A stretch of 64,000 bases of DNA from Ignavibacteria bacterium. GTDB taxonomy: Bacteria > Bacteroidota > Ignavibacteria > Ignavibacteriales > SURF-24. Below are positions 1 through 8,352 of the stretch, piece by piece. The stretch covers positions 1-64,000 of the forward strand of contig JAAXKN010000027.1 in the NCBI GenBank assembly GCA_025612375.1, given 5' to 3'. Position 1 is the first letter of the stretch, and every line of letters starts with the position of its first letter. The translations under genes were made by a program, and so were the position numbers. The notes under the pieces were generated by a model, which made no database searches, was not told where the DNA came from, and worked only from the letters and a program-made list of their open reading frames with translations.

Positions 1-170
1 AACTTTTTATTTACCTGCAAAAAATTCAGGGGAACTTGACTTTGCACATTTCCTGATCCCCCTTGGGGCAGTGCCGCTCCAGGGCCCGGTGAAGTGAATA
101 TCGGCTTTGTTTTTGAGAGCAAAATATTATATCATAATTATAAGGAGCTGCACTGTCCGATCTTTTGAAC

Positions 171-201
171 TTGATCTGTTGACAAATGTAAAATATCTTT
201 T
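171..201 (+). promoter_or_regulatory. Putative Bacteroidota-type promoter of the TonB receptor gene
   Basis: TTG at 171-173 is followed after exactly 20 bases by TATCTTTT at 194-201. This resembles the Bacteroidota TTG / TAnnTTTG promoter and uses the same spacing as stronger examples elsewhere in this window. Transcription would begin near 208, leaving a leader of about 60 bases. I see no gene in the rest of 1-258. Confidence 0.4.
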
Positions 202-270
202 TAGTACCTGAGTGGAAGTACAAAATATGTTTAACATGCTGTAAAACTTCAAAATGAGATGGAGAGAAAA

Positions 271-810
271 ATGAAACGGATAATATTTATACTGGTAATT
301 ATTCTGGCAGCATCCGTAAGTCTGCAGGCGCAGGTTTCAACTGCGCAGGTAACCGGGCACGTATATGATGAGAATAAGGCACCTTTGCCTGGAGTAACAA
401 TTGTCCTGTTTAACCCGGCAACAAACCGTACAACAGGAACAATGACCAACGAAAGAGGGCTTTATAACTTAGTTGGAATTCAGCCGGGAAGATATCAGTT
501 ATCAGCTACATTTATAGGATATCACAAAACAACCTCAAACATTCAGCTGACTGTGGGGCAAAATGCAGTAGTTGACTTCAATATGGTCCCCTCCTCAGTT
601 CAGTTAGCTCAGGTGGATGTTGTTTCGAACGCTCCAAAGTTTGAGCTGTCAAAGTCCGACATTTCAACTACCGTAAGAGCAGAACAGATAATGCAGCTGC
701 CTGCCGAGTCGCGTAACGTGCTTAACCTTGCGGGCTTGTCGCCGGGAGTAAAATCATACTCGCCTGTCGGAGGGCAGACACTTCCTTCGGCCGGAGCAGT
801 ATCTTCATAA
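271..810 (+). CDS. TonB receptor N-terminal fragment (signal peptide, regulatory-like domain, start of plug)
   Basis: This is the part that would be translated as far as the internal TAA. The start is placed at the ATG at 271 because GGAGAG lies 4 bases upstream; an ATG at 259 gives four extra residues. The N-terminus is a signal peptide with a Lys/Arg start, a hydrophobic core and a LQAQ cleavage region. It is followed by a carboxypeptidase-regulatory-like domain of about 85 residues (GHVYDENKAPLPGVTIVL), then the first plug segment around ESRNVLNLAGLSPGV. Alone it could be exported but could not form a receptor. Confidence 0.6.
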   Translation: MKRIIFILVIILAASVSLQAQVSTAQVTGHVYDENKAPLPGVTIVLFNPATNRTTGTMTNERGLYNLVGIQPGRYQLSATFIGYHKTTSNIQLTVGQNAVVDFNMVPSSVQLAQVDVVSNAPKFELSKSDISTTVRAEQIMQLPAESRNVLNLAGLSPGVKSYSPVGGQTLPSAGAVSS

Positions 811-927
811 AATTTCTTAAATCTTTATGTTAACGGAGTTGAATGGAAAAGCCTTTACAACGGAAATATCGTAGGCCTGGGTCAGACCGGTTCCCCGCTG
901 GCGCAGGACGCTATACAGGAGTTCAAG

Positions 928-3030
928 GTGGTTCTTAACGCTTATGACGCCGAATATACCAGAGGCGGCTCATTTATTATTTCGGCAATTACCAAAAGGG
1001 GCTCAAACGACCTTAGGCTGACAACTTTCGGAACATTCCAGAATAATTCTTTCCTTGCACGCGGACCTTTCCAGCAAACAGTGCCTGACTATAACCGCCA
1101 GCAGGCAGGAATTTCAATCTCAGGCCCCATCGTCAGGGATCAGACATTCTATGCCGTAACTTACGAATTGCAGAACATTAACAACTTCCTTGACGTCATT
1201 CCGGGCCAGCCTAAATTTAATCCTGGGCTCTGGTCGGGCTATGCCGGATCCTTTAAGTCGCCCAGAGTAAACCATATAGGTTCAGTTGCTTTAACACACT
1301 ATCTCGATCAGGATAACGTGCTCGACCTGAACTGGAACACGAGATACACAGACGCCAAGTTCTACTTCGGCGGCAACGTGGCCTATCAGGCAGGACTGCA
1401 TGGTACGTACAAGGTAAATGACATTTCCTTAAGACATACACACATGTTCACCCCAAAGGTGATGAATGAACTTACTCTGCAGTACCTGGCATGGAGGCAT
1501 GATGAACCAACCATGTCATCGGGACCGGCCTATATTTATCCAAGCATCCAGCTTGGACGAGGCGATTTCCCGATCCAGCTGAAGGAAGACCACTACGGCC
1601 TTATTGACAGGTTTACCTATATGACAGGCGATCATGTTTTTAAGGCTGGTATTGAAGCTAAAAATATACATGCGGCACCCTGGTTCCCGTACTACGCCCA
1701 GGGACAGTTTAACTTCACAACCGACACGAGCAGACTTCCCTATCAGGCTTTAATAGGCATAGGTACTACAAATCCAAATTCAACTGATGATGCCAGGGGC
1801 AAGACCAGCGGCTGGGCCCTGGGAGCCTTTATTCAGGACAGGTGGGAATTGTCAGGACGCCTGACCATCAACTACGGCGTACGCTGGGATGGTGAGGTGA
1901 ATATGCTTAACAACGATTACACAGTGCCGTGGGTTAATGACACCGCCATTGTAAACCATGTTCCGTCAAATTATCTCAACCGCGGCAACCGCAAAAACTC
2001 GCTGAACAATATAAGTCCCCGCTTCAGCTTTAACTACGATCTGTTTGACAATAACCTGACATTCTTAAGAGGCGGTGCGGGCCTCTTCTACGACAGAACC
2101 GTCGGCTACTTGGGATACTTTGAGTGGCTGTACTCCAACTGGAAAATTTATACAATACAGAACCCCACGACAACTGACGTCAATGCACTCAAGCAGCAGA
2201 TCTTAAGCGGAACAGGCTCGGCAAAGCCTGACCTTTACCTGGTTGACATAAACATGGACGTTCCCAGGATTTTCAACTGGTCTGTCGGCCTCAGCCATCA
2301 GCTCAGTGAAAACTTCGCCGTCTCGGCCGACTACGTCTGGAAGCATTACGACCGTATCTATAAGTCGTATAACGCAAACTACTATATACCAAGCCTGAAA
2401 ACCAGGGCAATCAGCAATAATTTCGGGAATATGGATCTTTATTCAAGCATGGGCAAGGCTGAGTACTACGGCATTCTGTCGACCTTTACCTTCCGCAGAG
2501 GCGAAGTATTTGCACAGCTGGCTTATACACTCTCCTGGACGTACTCTCAGAACGATGCCAACAGCTACGTGCTGAAATCCTTATACTACATGCAGAGGAG
2601 CAACCTGGATGAACGCCACCGCTTCGTCCTCAATTTCTCGTATGACTTCCCGCTTGGAATTCAGTTCGGCGGCATATTTACTCTCGCCAGCCCGACACCT
2701 TTTACAAGGTATATCGGACAGGATATAAATAACGACAACAGCTTTACCGATGACTGGATAAACGGTCAGCGCTGGGATATCAAGGACCCCGCAAAAATCA
2801 GGAACTGGTATAAAATGCTGGACGTAAGGCTTTCAAAATACTTTGACTTTACCGAGACCTTCAGACTGGGAATTATGTTCGAAGCTTACAACGTGGGCAA
2901 CTGGTTTAATTCTTCCGGTTACTTCGGAAGAATAGAGGATGCAAGCGGTAATCCCCTCTTGAACTATGGAACGCCGTCAGGCACATATATGCCCAGATCC
3001 ATGCAGCTTGGTTTCAGGTTGTATTACTAA
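928..3030 (+). CDS. TonB receptor C-terminal fragment (end of plug, beta-barrel)
   Basis: This is the open stretch after the stop, in the same frame as the upstream fragment. The GTG at 928 is only the first possible start codon and falls inside a conserved plug segment (IQEFKVVLNAYDAEYTRGG), so it is unlikely to be a natural start. GISISGPIV is typical of Oar-like receptors. Many aromatic-rich alternating strands follow, and the last strand ends in Tyr-Tyr. Without a signal peptide the fragment could not reach the outer membrane. Confidence 0.6.
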   Translation: MVLNAYDAEYTRGGSFIISAITKRGSNDLRLTTFGTFQNNSFLARGPFQQTVPDYNRQQAGISISGPIVRDQTFYAVTYELQNINNFLDVIPGQPKFNPGLWSGYAGSFKSPRVNHIGSVALTHYLDQDNVLDLNWNTRYTDAKFYFGGNVAYQAGLHGTYKVNDISLRHTHMFTPKVMNELTLQYLAWRHDEPTMSSGPAYIYPSIQLGRGDFPIQLKEDHYGLIDRFTYMTGDHVFKAGIEAKNIHAAPWFPYYAQGQFNFTTDTSRLPYQALIGIGTTNPNSTDDARGKTSGWALGAFIQDRWELSGRLTINYGVRWDGEVNMLNNDYTVPWVNDTAIVNHVPSNYLNRGNRKNSLNNISPRFSFNYDLFDNNLTFLRGGAGLFYDRTVGYLGYFEWLYSNWKIYTIQNPTTTDVNALKQQILSGTGSAKPDLYLVDINMDVPRIFNWSVGLSHQLSENFAVSADYVWKHYDRIYKSYNANYYIPSLKTRAISNNFGNMDLYSSMGKAEYYGILSTFTFRRGEVFAQLAYTLSWTYSQNDANSYVLKSLYYMQRSNLDERHRFVLNFSYDFPLGIQFGGIFTLASPTPFTRYIGQDINNDNSFTDDWINGQRWDIKDPAKIRNWYKMLDVRLSKYFDFTETFRLGIMFEAYNVGNWFNSSGYFGRIEDASGNPLLNYGTPSGTYMPRSMQLGFRLYY

Positions 3031-3041
3031 TATCTGTCATT

Positions 3042-3074
3042 AAAAAGGCGCCCTGAAGAAGGGCGCCTTTTTTT
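3042..3074 (+). terminator. Rho-independent terminator after the TonB receptor gene
   Basis: A stem of AAGGCGCCC with GGGCGCCTT around a TGAAGAA loop is followed by a run of T. It begins 12 bases after the receptor stop codon. Confidence 0.9.
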
Positions 3075-3108
3075 ATAACCTCATATCTCTAAACAGGGAG
3101 CATCACTT

Positions 3109-4857
3109 ATGCAGCCGGTCCGATTGCGGAAGTTACTTGCACTCATTATAGTTTTCTGCTGCCTTAAGGCGGAAGTTCCCGCCCAAAGGCCTCTTCCGTT
3201 TGAGACGATTGAGTCAATTAAAACCACTTCTGCGGCCGTGTGGGATAAAAACGGCGACACGCTTTATTTTACCTCCTCAAACCGGCTTTTAAGCTACAGC
3301 ATCAAAAAAGGGCTTCAGAAGGAATTTCCTATTAAAGACAGTCTTTCAGGTGAGCCAAGAGTTTCTTCTGACGGGAAAAGCCTCGGCGTGCAGTGCGGAA
3401 GTAAGGAAGTCTGCATTATTAACTTAAGCGACGGCTCAGTTTCAAAAAAAGCCTCAGGGGAGCTCACTTCAAGATGGGACATATTGCCCGACGGAAGCGA
3501 TATTGCCTTCGGAGGACATGGCTTCATATGGTCCAGAGTCTCAGTAAAAGGCCAGCAGGCACACGTTAAAATCTCACCCGGGATGTTCGGCCAAAATGAG
3601 CTCTATATTGATGACCATAAAGTCCTTACCGAAGAAGGGATCGTTTGGATATTTTCACCCTATGGTAGCCCCGTGGAGTGGTCACCTGACGGAATGAGGC
3701 TTTATTTCCTCTCGGCAAAGACAGGATGGACAAAAATCTGGAGCATGAGATATGACGGCACAGATATCCGTCAGGAAACTTTCGGAGAGGGCGACGACAG
3801 GGACTTCAGGGTACTAAAAAACGGCTCCCTTATATTCGTTTCAAACAGGAATAAAAAAATGGAGTGGTCTCTCTGGCAGAAGACACCGAAAGGAAAAGCA
3901 AAACTCCTTTACGGCCAAGACTGCATGATCAGGGGGATAAACCTTTCACCAGACGAGAAAAAAGTGACATTTCTATATTCCACACCCGTTTTCCCCGAAG
4001 AGCTCTTTATCTTTGATATGGCCTCAGGAAAGACACTGAAGATAACGCACAATGCGCCGGAGGGGCTCAAAGGCCTTATATTTCCACGGATCGTAAAATA
4101 CCGCTCCGGAAGCCGTGAGATAGAAGGGATGCTTTTTATTCCGGATACTGCCAGAGGAGTTCAGACGCTTCCTGCCATTGTCCTTCTTCACGGCGGCCCT
4201 TCGATGCACGACGGACTCTCCTGGAGCGGCATGCGCCAGTACCTGGCAGCGCGCGGCTACGCAGTCTTTGACATAAACTACACAGGAAGTGCGGGCTATG
4301 GAAAAACATTCGAGGAATCCGACCGCTACAGAATTGGCATTGAGGATTGCGACGACGTTGCCAATGCAGCCTTTTACCTGGCCTCACTGCCTGAGATAAG
4401 TAAAAACAGAATTGGCGTTACAGGCAGCTCCTATGGAGGCTATCTTACAAACCTTGTAATTGGACGCTACCCTGAAGTTTTTGCCGCAGCCGTGGACTGG
4501 TTCGGCATTACCGACTGGAGGACTATATGGGTTCCAAGGCTTCACCCGGTAGTAAGAAACTTCTTCCGCGACCGCCTTGGCGACAGCCTGGAGCACAAGG
4601 ACCTCTACAGAATCTCAAGCCCGGTAACATATTCGAAGGCAATAAGGACGCCTTTAATGATAGTTCACGGGGATTCGGATTTTGTAGTGCCCTTCAGGCA
4701 GTCAGTTGAGTTTTATGATTCCTTAAGGGCAAACGGTAAGACCGTTGAGTTCATAAAATATTCAAAAGAAGGCCACGGCTGGGAAAGAAAAGAAACAAGG
4801 CTGGATGCATTAAACAAAATGACAGGCTGGTTTGACAGGTACTTAAAGAAAGAGTAA
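3109..4857 (+). CDS. Secreted S9-family peptidase (prolyl oligopeptidase type)
   Basis: This is a serine peptidase that probably cleaves oligopeptides in the periplasm. Residues 1-25 form a signal peptide ending VPAQ. Residues from about 30 to 320 contain repeated WSPDG-type segments of a TolB/DPP-IV-like beta-propeller. The alpha/beta hydrolase domain follows, with the nucleophile Ser441 in GSSYGG, Asp524 in HGDSDFVVP and His556 in EGHGWE, so the catalytic triad is complete. AGGGAG lies 8 bases before the ATG. Its neighbour upstream is an outer-membrane receptor, which suggests nutrient scavenging, although a terminator separates them. The exact subfamily is not certain. Confidence 0.88.
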   Translation: MQPVRLRKLLALIIVFCCLKAEVPAQRPLPFETIESIKTTSAAVWDKNGDTLYFTSSNRLLSYSIKKGLQKEFPIKDSLSGEPRVSSDGKSLGVQCGSKEVCIINLSDGSVSKKASGELTSRWDILPDGSDIAFGGHGFIWSRVSVKGQQAHVKISPGMFGQNELYIDDHKVLTEEGIVWIFSPYGSPVEWSPDGMRLYFLSAKTGWTKIWSMRYDGTDIRQETFGEGDDRDFRVLKNGSLIFVSNRNKKMEWSLWQKTPKGKAKLLYGQDCMIRGINLSPDEKKVTFLYSTPVFPEELFIFDMASGKTLKITHNAPEGLKGLIFPRIVKYRSGSREIEGMLFIPDTARGVQTLPAIVLLHGGPSMHDGLSWSGMRQYLAARGYAVFDINYTGSAGYGKTFEESDRYRIGIEDCDDVANAAFYLASLPEISKNRIGVTGSSYGGYLTNLVIGRYPEVFAAAVDWFGITDWRTIWVPRLHPVVRNFFRDRLGDSLEHKDLYRISSPVTYSKAIRTPLMIVHGDSDFVVPFRQSVEFYDSLRANGKTVEFIKYSKEGHGWERKETRLDALNKMTGWFDRYLKKE

Positions 4858-4897
4858 TAAAAAGAGCTCCCGCATTGCGCCCTGTTATTTCTCAGGC

Positions 4898-4943
4898 AGA
4901 AAAAAAGATGTCAGGAATATTGGGTCCCTGACATCTTTTTTTT
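4898..4943. terminator. Bidirectional terminator between convergent genes
   Basis: The stem AAAAGATGTCAGG (4903-4915) pairs with CCTGACATCTTTT (4927-4939). A-runs on one side and T-runs on the other let it work on both strands, for the S9 peptidase gene (+) and the DUF1343 gene (-). Confidence 0.85.
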
Positions 4944-4947
4944 ATTC

Positions 4948-6180
4948 TTACTTGTATAGCAGGTACTTTGATCTTATCTTTTTGAAATCCGCCAGCTCTT
5001 TCTGCCACGATTTAATTATATCTTCGGGACTCTTTCCCCCGTCAAGCATCGTTCTAAGGCGGGCGGTTCCGGCAAGCTGGTCAATTGCTTTTGTTCTCCA
5101 TTTAAGGCTGTCGGCTCCTGTCGTCTTAAATGCCCAGAGAAGATATACTCCTGCTTCAACAGGCATAAAACTCTTCCTGTCCTTTACGCTTAAGTAAACT
5201 CCCCTGCACACCTTAGCGTTAAATTTTGGAGGCCTTGCGTTATTGGGAAGAAGCTTCGGCGTAAACTCAACGGCCTTAAAGTCCGCCCCTTTTATCTTTT
5301 TATTTTTCAGCAGCTGTGACACCTTATTCCCGTCTGCCCAGGGAGCTCCTATATACTGGAAGGGCCTGTCTGTTCCCCTGCCTTCTGAAATATTGACGCC
5401 CTCAAAAAAGCACGTTCCGGGATATACCTCCGCGGTTTCAAGTACAGGCAGGTTTGGTGATGTCTTAACCCACTTAAGTCCCGTCTCATCATACCACATG
5501 TTTCTTTTCCACCCTTCCATTTTAACTACCGTCAGGTTAGCCTTGCGGCCCCCGGAGAGCATATGTTCGCCGTTATAAAGCTCAGCCAGTTCACCAACGG
5601 TCATTCCATGCTGCACCGGGATCCTGCCGAAGGCAACAAAAGAATGAAGCGAATCGTCTGTTAAAAAGCCGTCCACATGCACTCCTGTTATAGGATTCGG
5701 GCGGTCAAGCACAATAACCGGTATGTTGTTCTCTGCTGCTGCTTCCATTATGTGGCCGAGCGTGGAGATATAGGTATAGAACCTGGCCCCGACGTCCTGT
5801 ATGTCATAGATCAGTACCTCAACCCCTTTTAGCATCTCGGGCGAAGGCTTGTAGGTCTTGCCGTAGAGTGAGTAAGCAGGAACGCCGGTCTTTTTATCCA
5901 CCGCGTTTTCAACCGCCCCTGTTGTGTCGCCTCTTACGCCGTGCTCGGGGCCAAAGAGTGCAATAAGCTTTACGTCCTTGTTTTCATGCAGAGCATCTGC
6001 AATATGACGTCCGTCTGAAAGCAGTCCTGTATGGTTTGTAACCAGGCCGATCTTTTTACCCTTAATTAAATTAAAGTACTTGGTAAAAAGCAGGTCATCT
6101 CCCGTTTTAACCTTTGCTGTCTGCGCCGTTGCAAGTGTACCAAAAAGGAAAAAGAACAGAACAAAAAATATTTTTTTCAT
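4948..6180 (-). CDS. DUF1343 protein, NamZ-like exo-beta-N-acetylmuramidase
   Basis: The 410-residue protein starts with a signal peptide (to about residue 19, ending ATAQ). It carries the conserved DUF1343 segments GKKIGLVTNHTG, FGPEHGVRGD, IYDIQDVGARFYTY and DRPNPITG. Characterised members of this family (NamZ) remove terminal N-acetylmuramic acid from peptidoglycan fragments. The role here is inferred from family. GAGG lies about 8 bases before the ATG. It is 32 bases downstream of the phosphodiester-glycosidase-domain gene on the same strand, so the two are probably cotranscribed. Confidence 0.85.
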   Translation of the reverse strand: MKKIFFVLFFFLFGTLATAQTAKVKTGDDLLFTKYFNLIKGKKIGLVTNHTGLLSDGRHIADALHENKDVKLIALFGPEHGVRGDTTGAVENAVDKKTGVPAYSLYGKTYKPSPEMLKGVEVLIYDIQDVGARFYTYISTLGHIMEAAAENNIPVIVLDRPNPITGVHVDGFLTDDSLHSFVAFGRIPVQHGMTVGELAELYNGEHMLSGGRKANLTVVKMEGWKRNMWYDETGLKWVKTSPNLPVLETAEVYPGTCFFEGVNISEGRGTDRPFQYIGAPWADGNKVSQLLKNKKIKGADFKAVEFTPKLLPNNARPPKFNAKVCRGVYLSVKDRKSFMPVEAGVYLLWAFKTTGADSLKWRTKAIDQLAGTARLRTMLDGGKSPEDIIKSWQKELADFKKIRSKYLLYK

Positions 6181-6212
6181 CAGAATATCCTCTTGTCATT
6201 AAAATGATTTAG

Positions 6213-7427
6213 TTACTCATTATCTGTTTTTGTGTTTCTAATAAGCAGAAGACAATTTCCAACGGGCCTTTCCCCTTCCTTGTCTGAAGGGCGGTTAACG
6301 ACATTACCATCAATAACCATTGTGGTCGAGCCGCCGCCGTCTAGATTAAGCCCGTTATAGATACCTTCAGAAATCATTAGGTCGGCGAACTCTTTAAGTG
6401 TAGCGCCGCTGCTCGATTCCTGGCGTCCGTCTACTGTAATAAAATATATGGTCAGGCTGTCGCTTGAAAAGCCTATGCCGGTTCTGGGATGTTTAACCCT
6501 GGAGAATTTAGGGAATGTCCCCTCAACGCTGTCAGCCTCATCTGCCAGATTCATTCCATTGCGCACGATCTGAGGCCACCCGCCTGTAACTGTGCGGATT
6601 CCTTTATAGTAGGGATTAAGCCTTACTATTACTTTTATTGTATCACCATACTTAACGCCGTTCTGAAGCAACTGGGCAAGGCTTCCTGTTGCCGTAAGAA
6701 TGGATTTACCTTTTGTAATGGTATGCCTGCCTCCTAAAAGAACGCTGCTGGAAGCAACACACAAAAAAGTATCCGATTGTGTTACTACCGGTGTCAGTTC
6801 AACTTCAGCTTCATTTATATTCACTTTGGCCTCGGGCGTTTCATCCCCCTCATAAAAGTTATAGAGAGTGAAAGAATTGCTGTCGGCAGCGGAATTTATG
6901 CGCGTGATGCTCCTTTTGCTTCCGCCCGGCAGAATAACTTCGCCTGAAAAGCTGAACTTCTCAATGAGGGGCTTCTTGTCGTATGTAAATGCAAACTGCG
7001 AATGGATTTTATGTGAAGGATCAAACGGGGAATCGGTAACACGGACAGCCTTTAAGAACTGCCCTTCAATAACCATGTTGCTTTCCACTTCACCGGTTTT
7101 CATGTTGAAGAAGTCGGCATTTACGGCAGCCAGGATCTCATGCGTGCTGTCCTGGAATCTTGAGGCTATGTGGCTGGTTTTTTCCCTTCCCAAAAGCCTG
7201 TCATGAGCCTTAGCCGCCCTTATGTAATAATCCCCCTGCCTTAAATCGGCTTTAAGCAGGTTGATTGACAGTGTATCCTGCGCCCTGTAGATTTTTGAAT
7301 AAGTAACGCCTGGGGCAATCTCCTCGGTAATGAGGGAATCTTTCAGCTGTGCCGTTAGGGTACAGCTTAGGCTGAAAAGAATAATAATTAGTGCGGTCAG
7401 TCTGGAAATCCGGTTCATATTCTCCAT
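6213..7427 (-). CDS. Exported phosphodiester glycosidase (NAGPA-domain) family protein
   Basis: An N-terminal signal peptide of about 26 residues (SLSCTLTAQ) is followed by a family-typical C-terminal domain with VTGGWPQIVRNG, HPRTGIGF, FITVDGRQ and LNLDGGGSTTMVIDG. In mammals this domain uncovers mannose-6-phosphate by cleaving GlcNAc phosphodiesters. Bacterial members mostly lack a known substrate and are tied to envelope glycans. GAGG sits 7 bases before the first ATG; a second ATG three codons later is possible. It lies just upstream of the DUF1343 muramidase-like gene, which points to peptidoglycan or wall-polymer turnover. Confidence 0.82.
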   Translation of the reverse strand: MENMNRISRLTALIIILFSLSCTLTAQLKDSLITEEIAPGVTYSKIYRAQDTLSINLLKADLRQGDYYIRAAKAHDRLLGREKTSHIASRFQDSTHEILAAVNADFFNMKTGEVESNMVIEGQFLKAVRVTDSPFDPSHKIHSQFAFTYDKKPLIEKFSFSGEVILPGGSKRSITRINSAADSNSFTLYNFYEGDETPEAKVNINEAEVELTPVVTQSDTFLCVASSSVLLGGRHTITKGKSILTATGSLAQLLQNGVKYGDTIKVIVRLNPYYKGIRTVTGGWPQIVRNGMNLADEADSVEGTFPKFSRVKHPRTGIGFSSDSLTIYFITVDGRQESSSGATLKEFADLMISEGIYNGLNLDGGGSTTMVIDGNVVNRPSDKEGERPVGNCLLLIRNTKTDNE

Positions 7428-7446
7428 AATTTTCCCTCAAAGCTGA

Positions 7447-7484
7447 TATATGAATTTACAAAGATTACGCTAAAAATTCATATA
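7447..7484. repeat. 11-bp perfect inverted repeat upstream of the phosphodiester glycosidase gene
   Basis: TATATGAATTT at 7447-7457 and AAATTCATATA at 7474-7484 are exact reverse complements separated by 16 bases. They sit between truA and the phosphodiester-glycosidase gene, 20 bases before its start codon. The repeat could be an operator or a weak stem-loop ending the truA transcript. It lacks a T-run, so a terminator is less likely. Confidence 0.5.
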
Positions 7485-7521
7485 ATAATGGAGGTGAAAG
7501 CTATAAAGAAAGCAGACCGGC

Positions 7522-8310
7522 TTAAAATTTAAGAAGGAAGCCTGTTAAGGGGGACACCATTTCCCTGAAGCTCTCCCCTTTATAGATCACCTGCTCAAGG
7601 AAAAGTCCTGACGGGGGAGCAGTATATTTTGCAGGCTCCTGCGAATGGCTTTTAAGGAAGTGCATGATGTCTTTTTCCGACATATTGCCGCGGCCTACTT
7701 CAACTAAAATGCCTACCATCCTTCTTACCATTTTCCAGAGGAAATGAGACCCCTGGATGCGGATTAAAATAAGGTCGCCCTCTTCTTTCAGCCGTATACT
7801 TTCTATCAGGACCTTGGTGGATTTTTCCAGCTTGTCGTCGTCTGAAAATGAGCGGAAGTCCTTCATGCCCAAAAAGAGTTTTGAGGCATTTTCCATCGCC
7901 TTAAAGTTCAGTTTGTCCTTAATCCACCACACGTAGGGTTTGCCGAAGGCGGTTCTTCTTTTAGAAATCTGGTAGATGTAGCTTCTGCTTTCAGCATCGT
8001 GACGGGCATGAAATTTCGGGTGTGTTTTTTCCACTTCCAGTATATTAATGTCGTGCGGGAGCTTGTCATTAAATTTCATCCTGATGATCTCAGGGGCAAG
8101 CATTGTTCTAGCCTCAAGGTGTGCCACCTGGCACAAGGCATGCACACCGCTGTCGGTTCTGCCCGAGCCCTGTATGTCTACTTTTTCTTCCTTGAAGATC
8201 TTCTCTGCAACATCCAGAAGCGTGCCCTGGACTGTACGGCTCTGCTTCTGCACCTGCCATCCGCTGTAGCGTGTACCGTCGTACTCGAGGTATATCTTAA
8301 ATCGCGCCAT
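7522..8310 (-). CDS. truA: tRNA pseudouridine(38-40) synthase TruA
   Basis: The enzyme makes pseudouridine at positions 38-40 of the tRNA anticodon arm. YDGTRYSGWQ near residues 10-19 and GRTDSGVHA with the catalytic Asp53 are present, and the length of 262 residues is normal. I place the start at the ATG at 8310 (MARFKIYLEYDGT) because it matches family N-termini; a TTG at 8325 would add five residues. It lies 42 bases downstream of the NlpC/P60 gene on the same strand. Confidence 0.95.
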   Translation of the reverse strand: MARFKIYLEYDGTRYSGWQVQKQSRTVQGTLLDVAEKIFKEEKVDIQGSGRTDSGVHALCQVAHLEARTMLAPEIIRMKFNDKLPHDINILEVEKTHPKFHARHDAESRSYIYQISKRRTAFGKPYVWWIKDKLNFKAMENASKLFLGMKDFRSFSDDDKLEKSTKVLIESIRLKEEGDLILIRIQGSHFLWKMVRRMVGILVEVGRGNMSEKDIMHFLKSHSQEPAKYTAPPSGLFLEQVIYKGESFREMVSPLTGFLLKF

Positions 8311-8352
8311 CTTATTCTTAAACAATATCCTTTCTTTTAGGTAAGAAGCAGT

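Larger units (their letters stand above)
271..3030 (+). pseudogene. Oar-like TonB-dependent receptor interrupted by an in-frame stop
   Basis: Read straight through, this is a single frame of about 920 codons with one TAA at 808-810. The sequence after the stop continues the same protein without a frame change (NFLNLYVNGVEW and onward), so the break is a single nonsense codon and not a frameshift. The order is signal peptide, carboxypeptidase-regulatory-like beta domain, plug, and a long beta-barrel ending in an aromatic residue (LGFRLYY), as in Oar-like receptors that import substrates across the outer membrane with TonB energy. CAA to TAA would explain the stop by one transition. Sequencing error or readthrough remain possible. 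Confidence 0.75.

Noticed and set aside
1-170. Gene or repeat remnant at the left edge
   Set aside because: A 65-codon minus-strand frame has no family features, and a shared CCCCTTGGGGC string with the REP-like cluster is too short to claim a copy.
928-930. GTG as an independent start of a second receptor gene
   Set aside because: It lies inside a conserved plug segment in the same frame as the upstream fragment and has no convincing ribosome-binding site.
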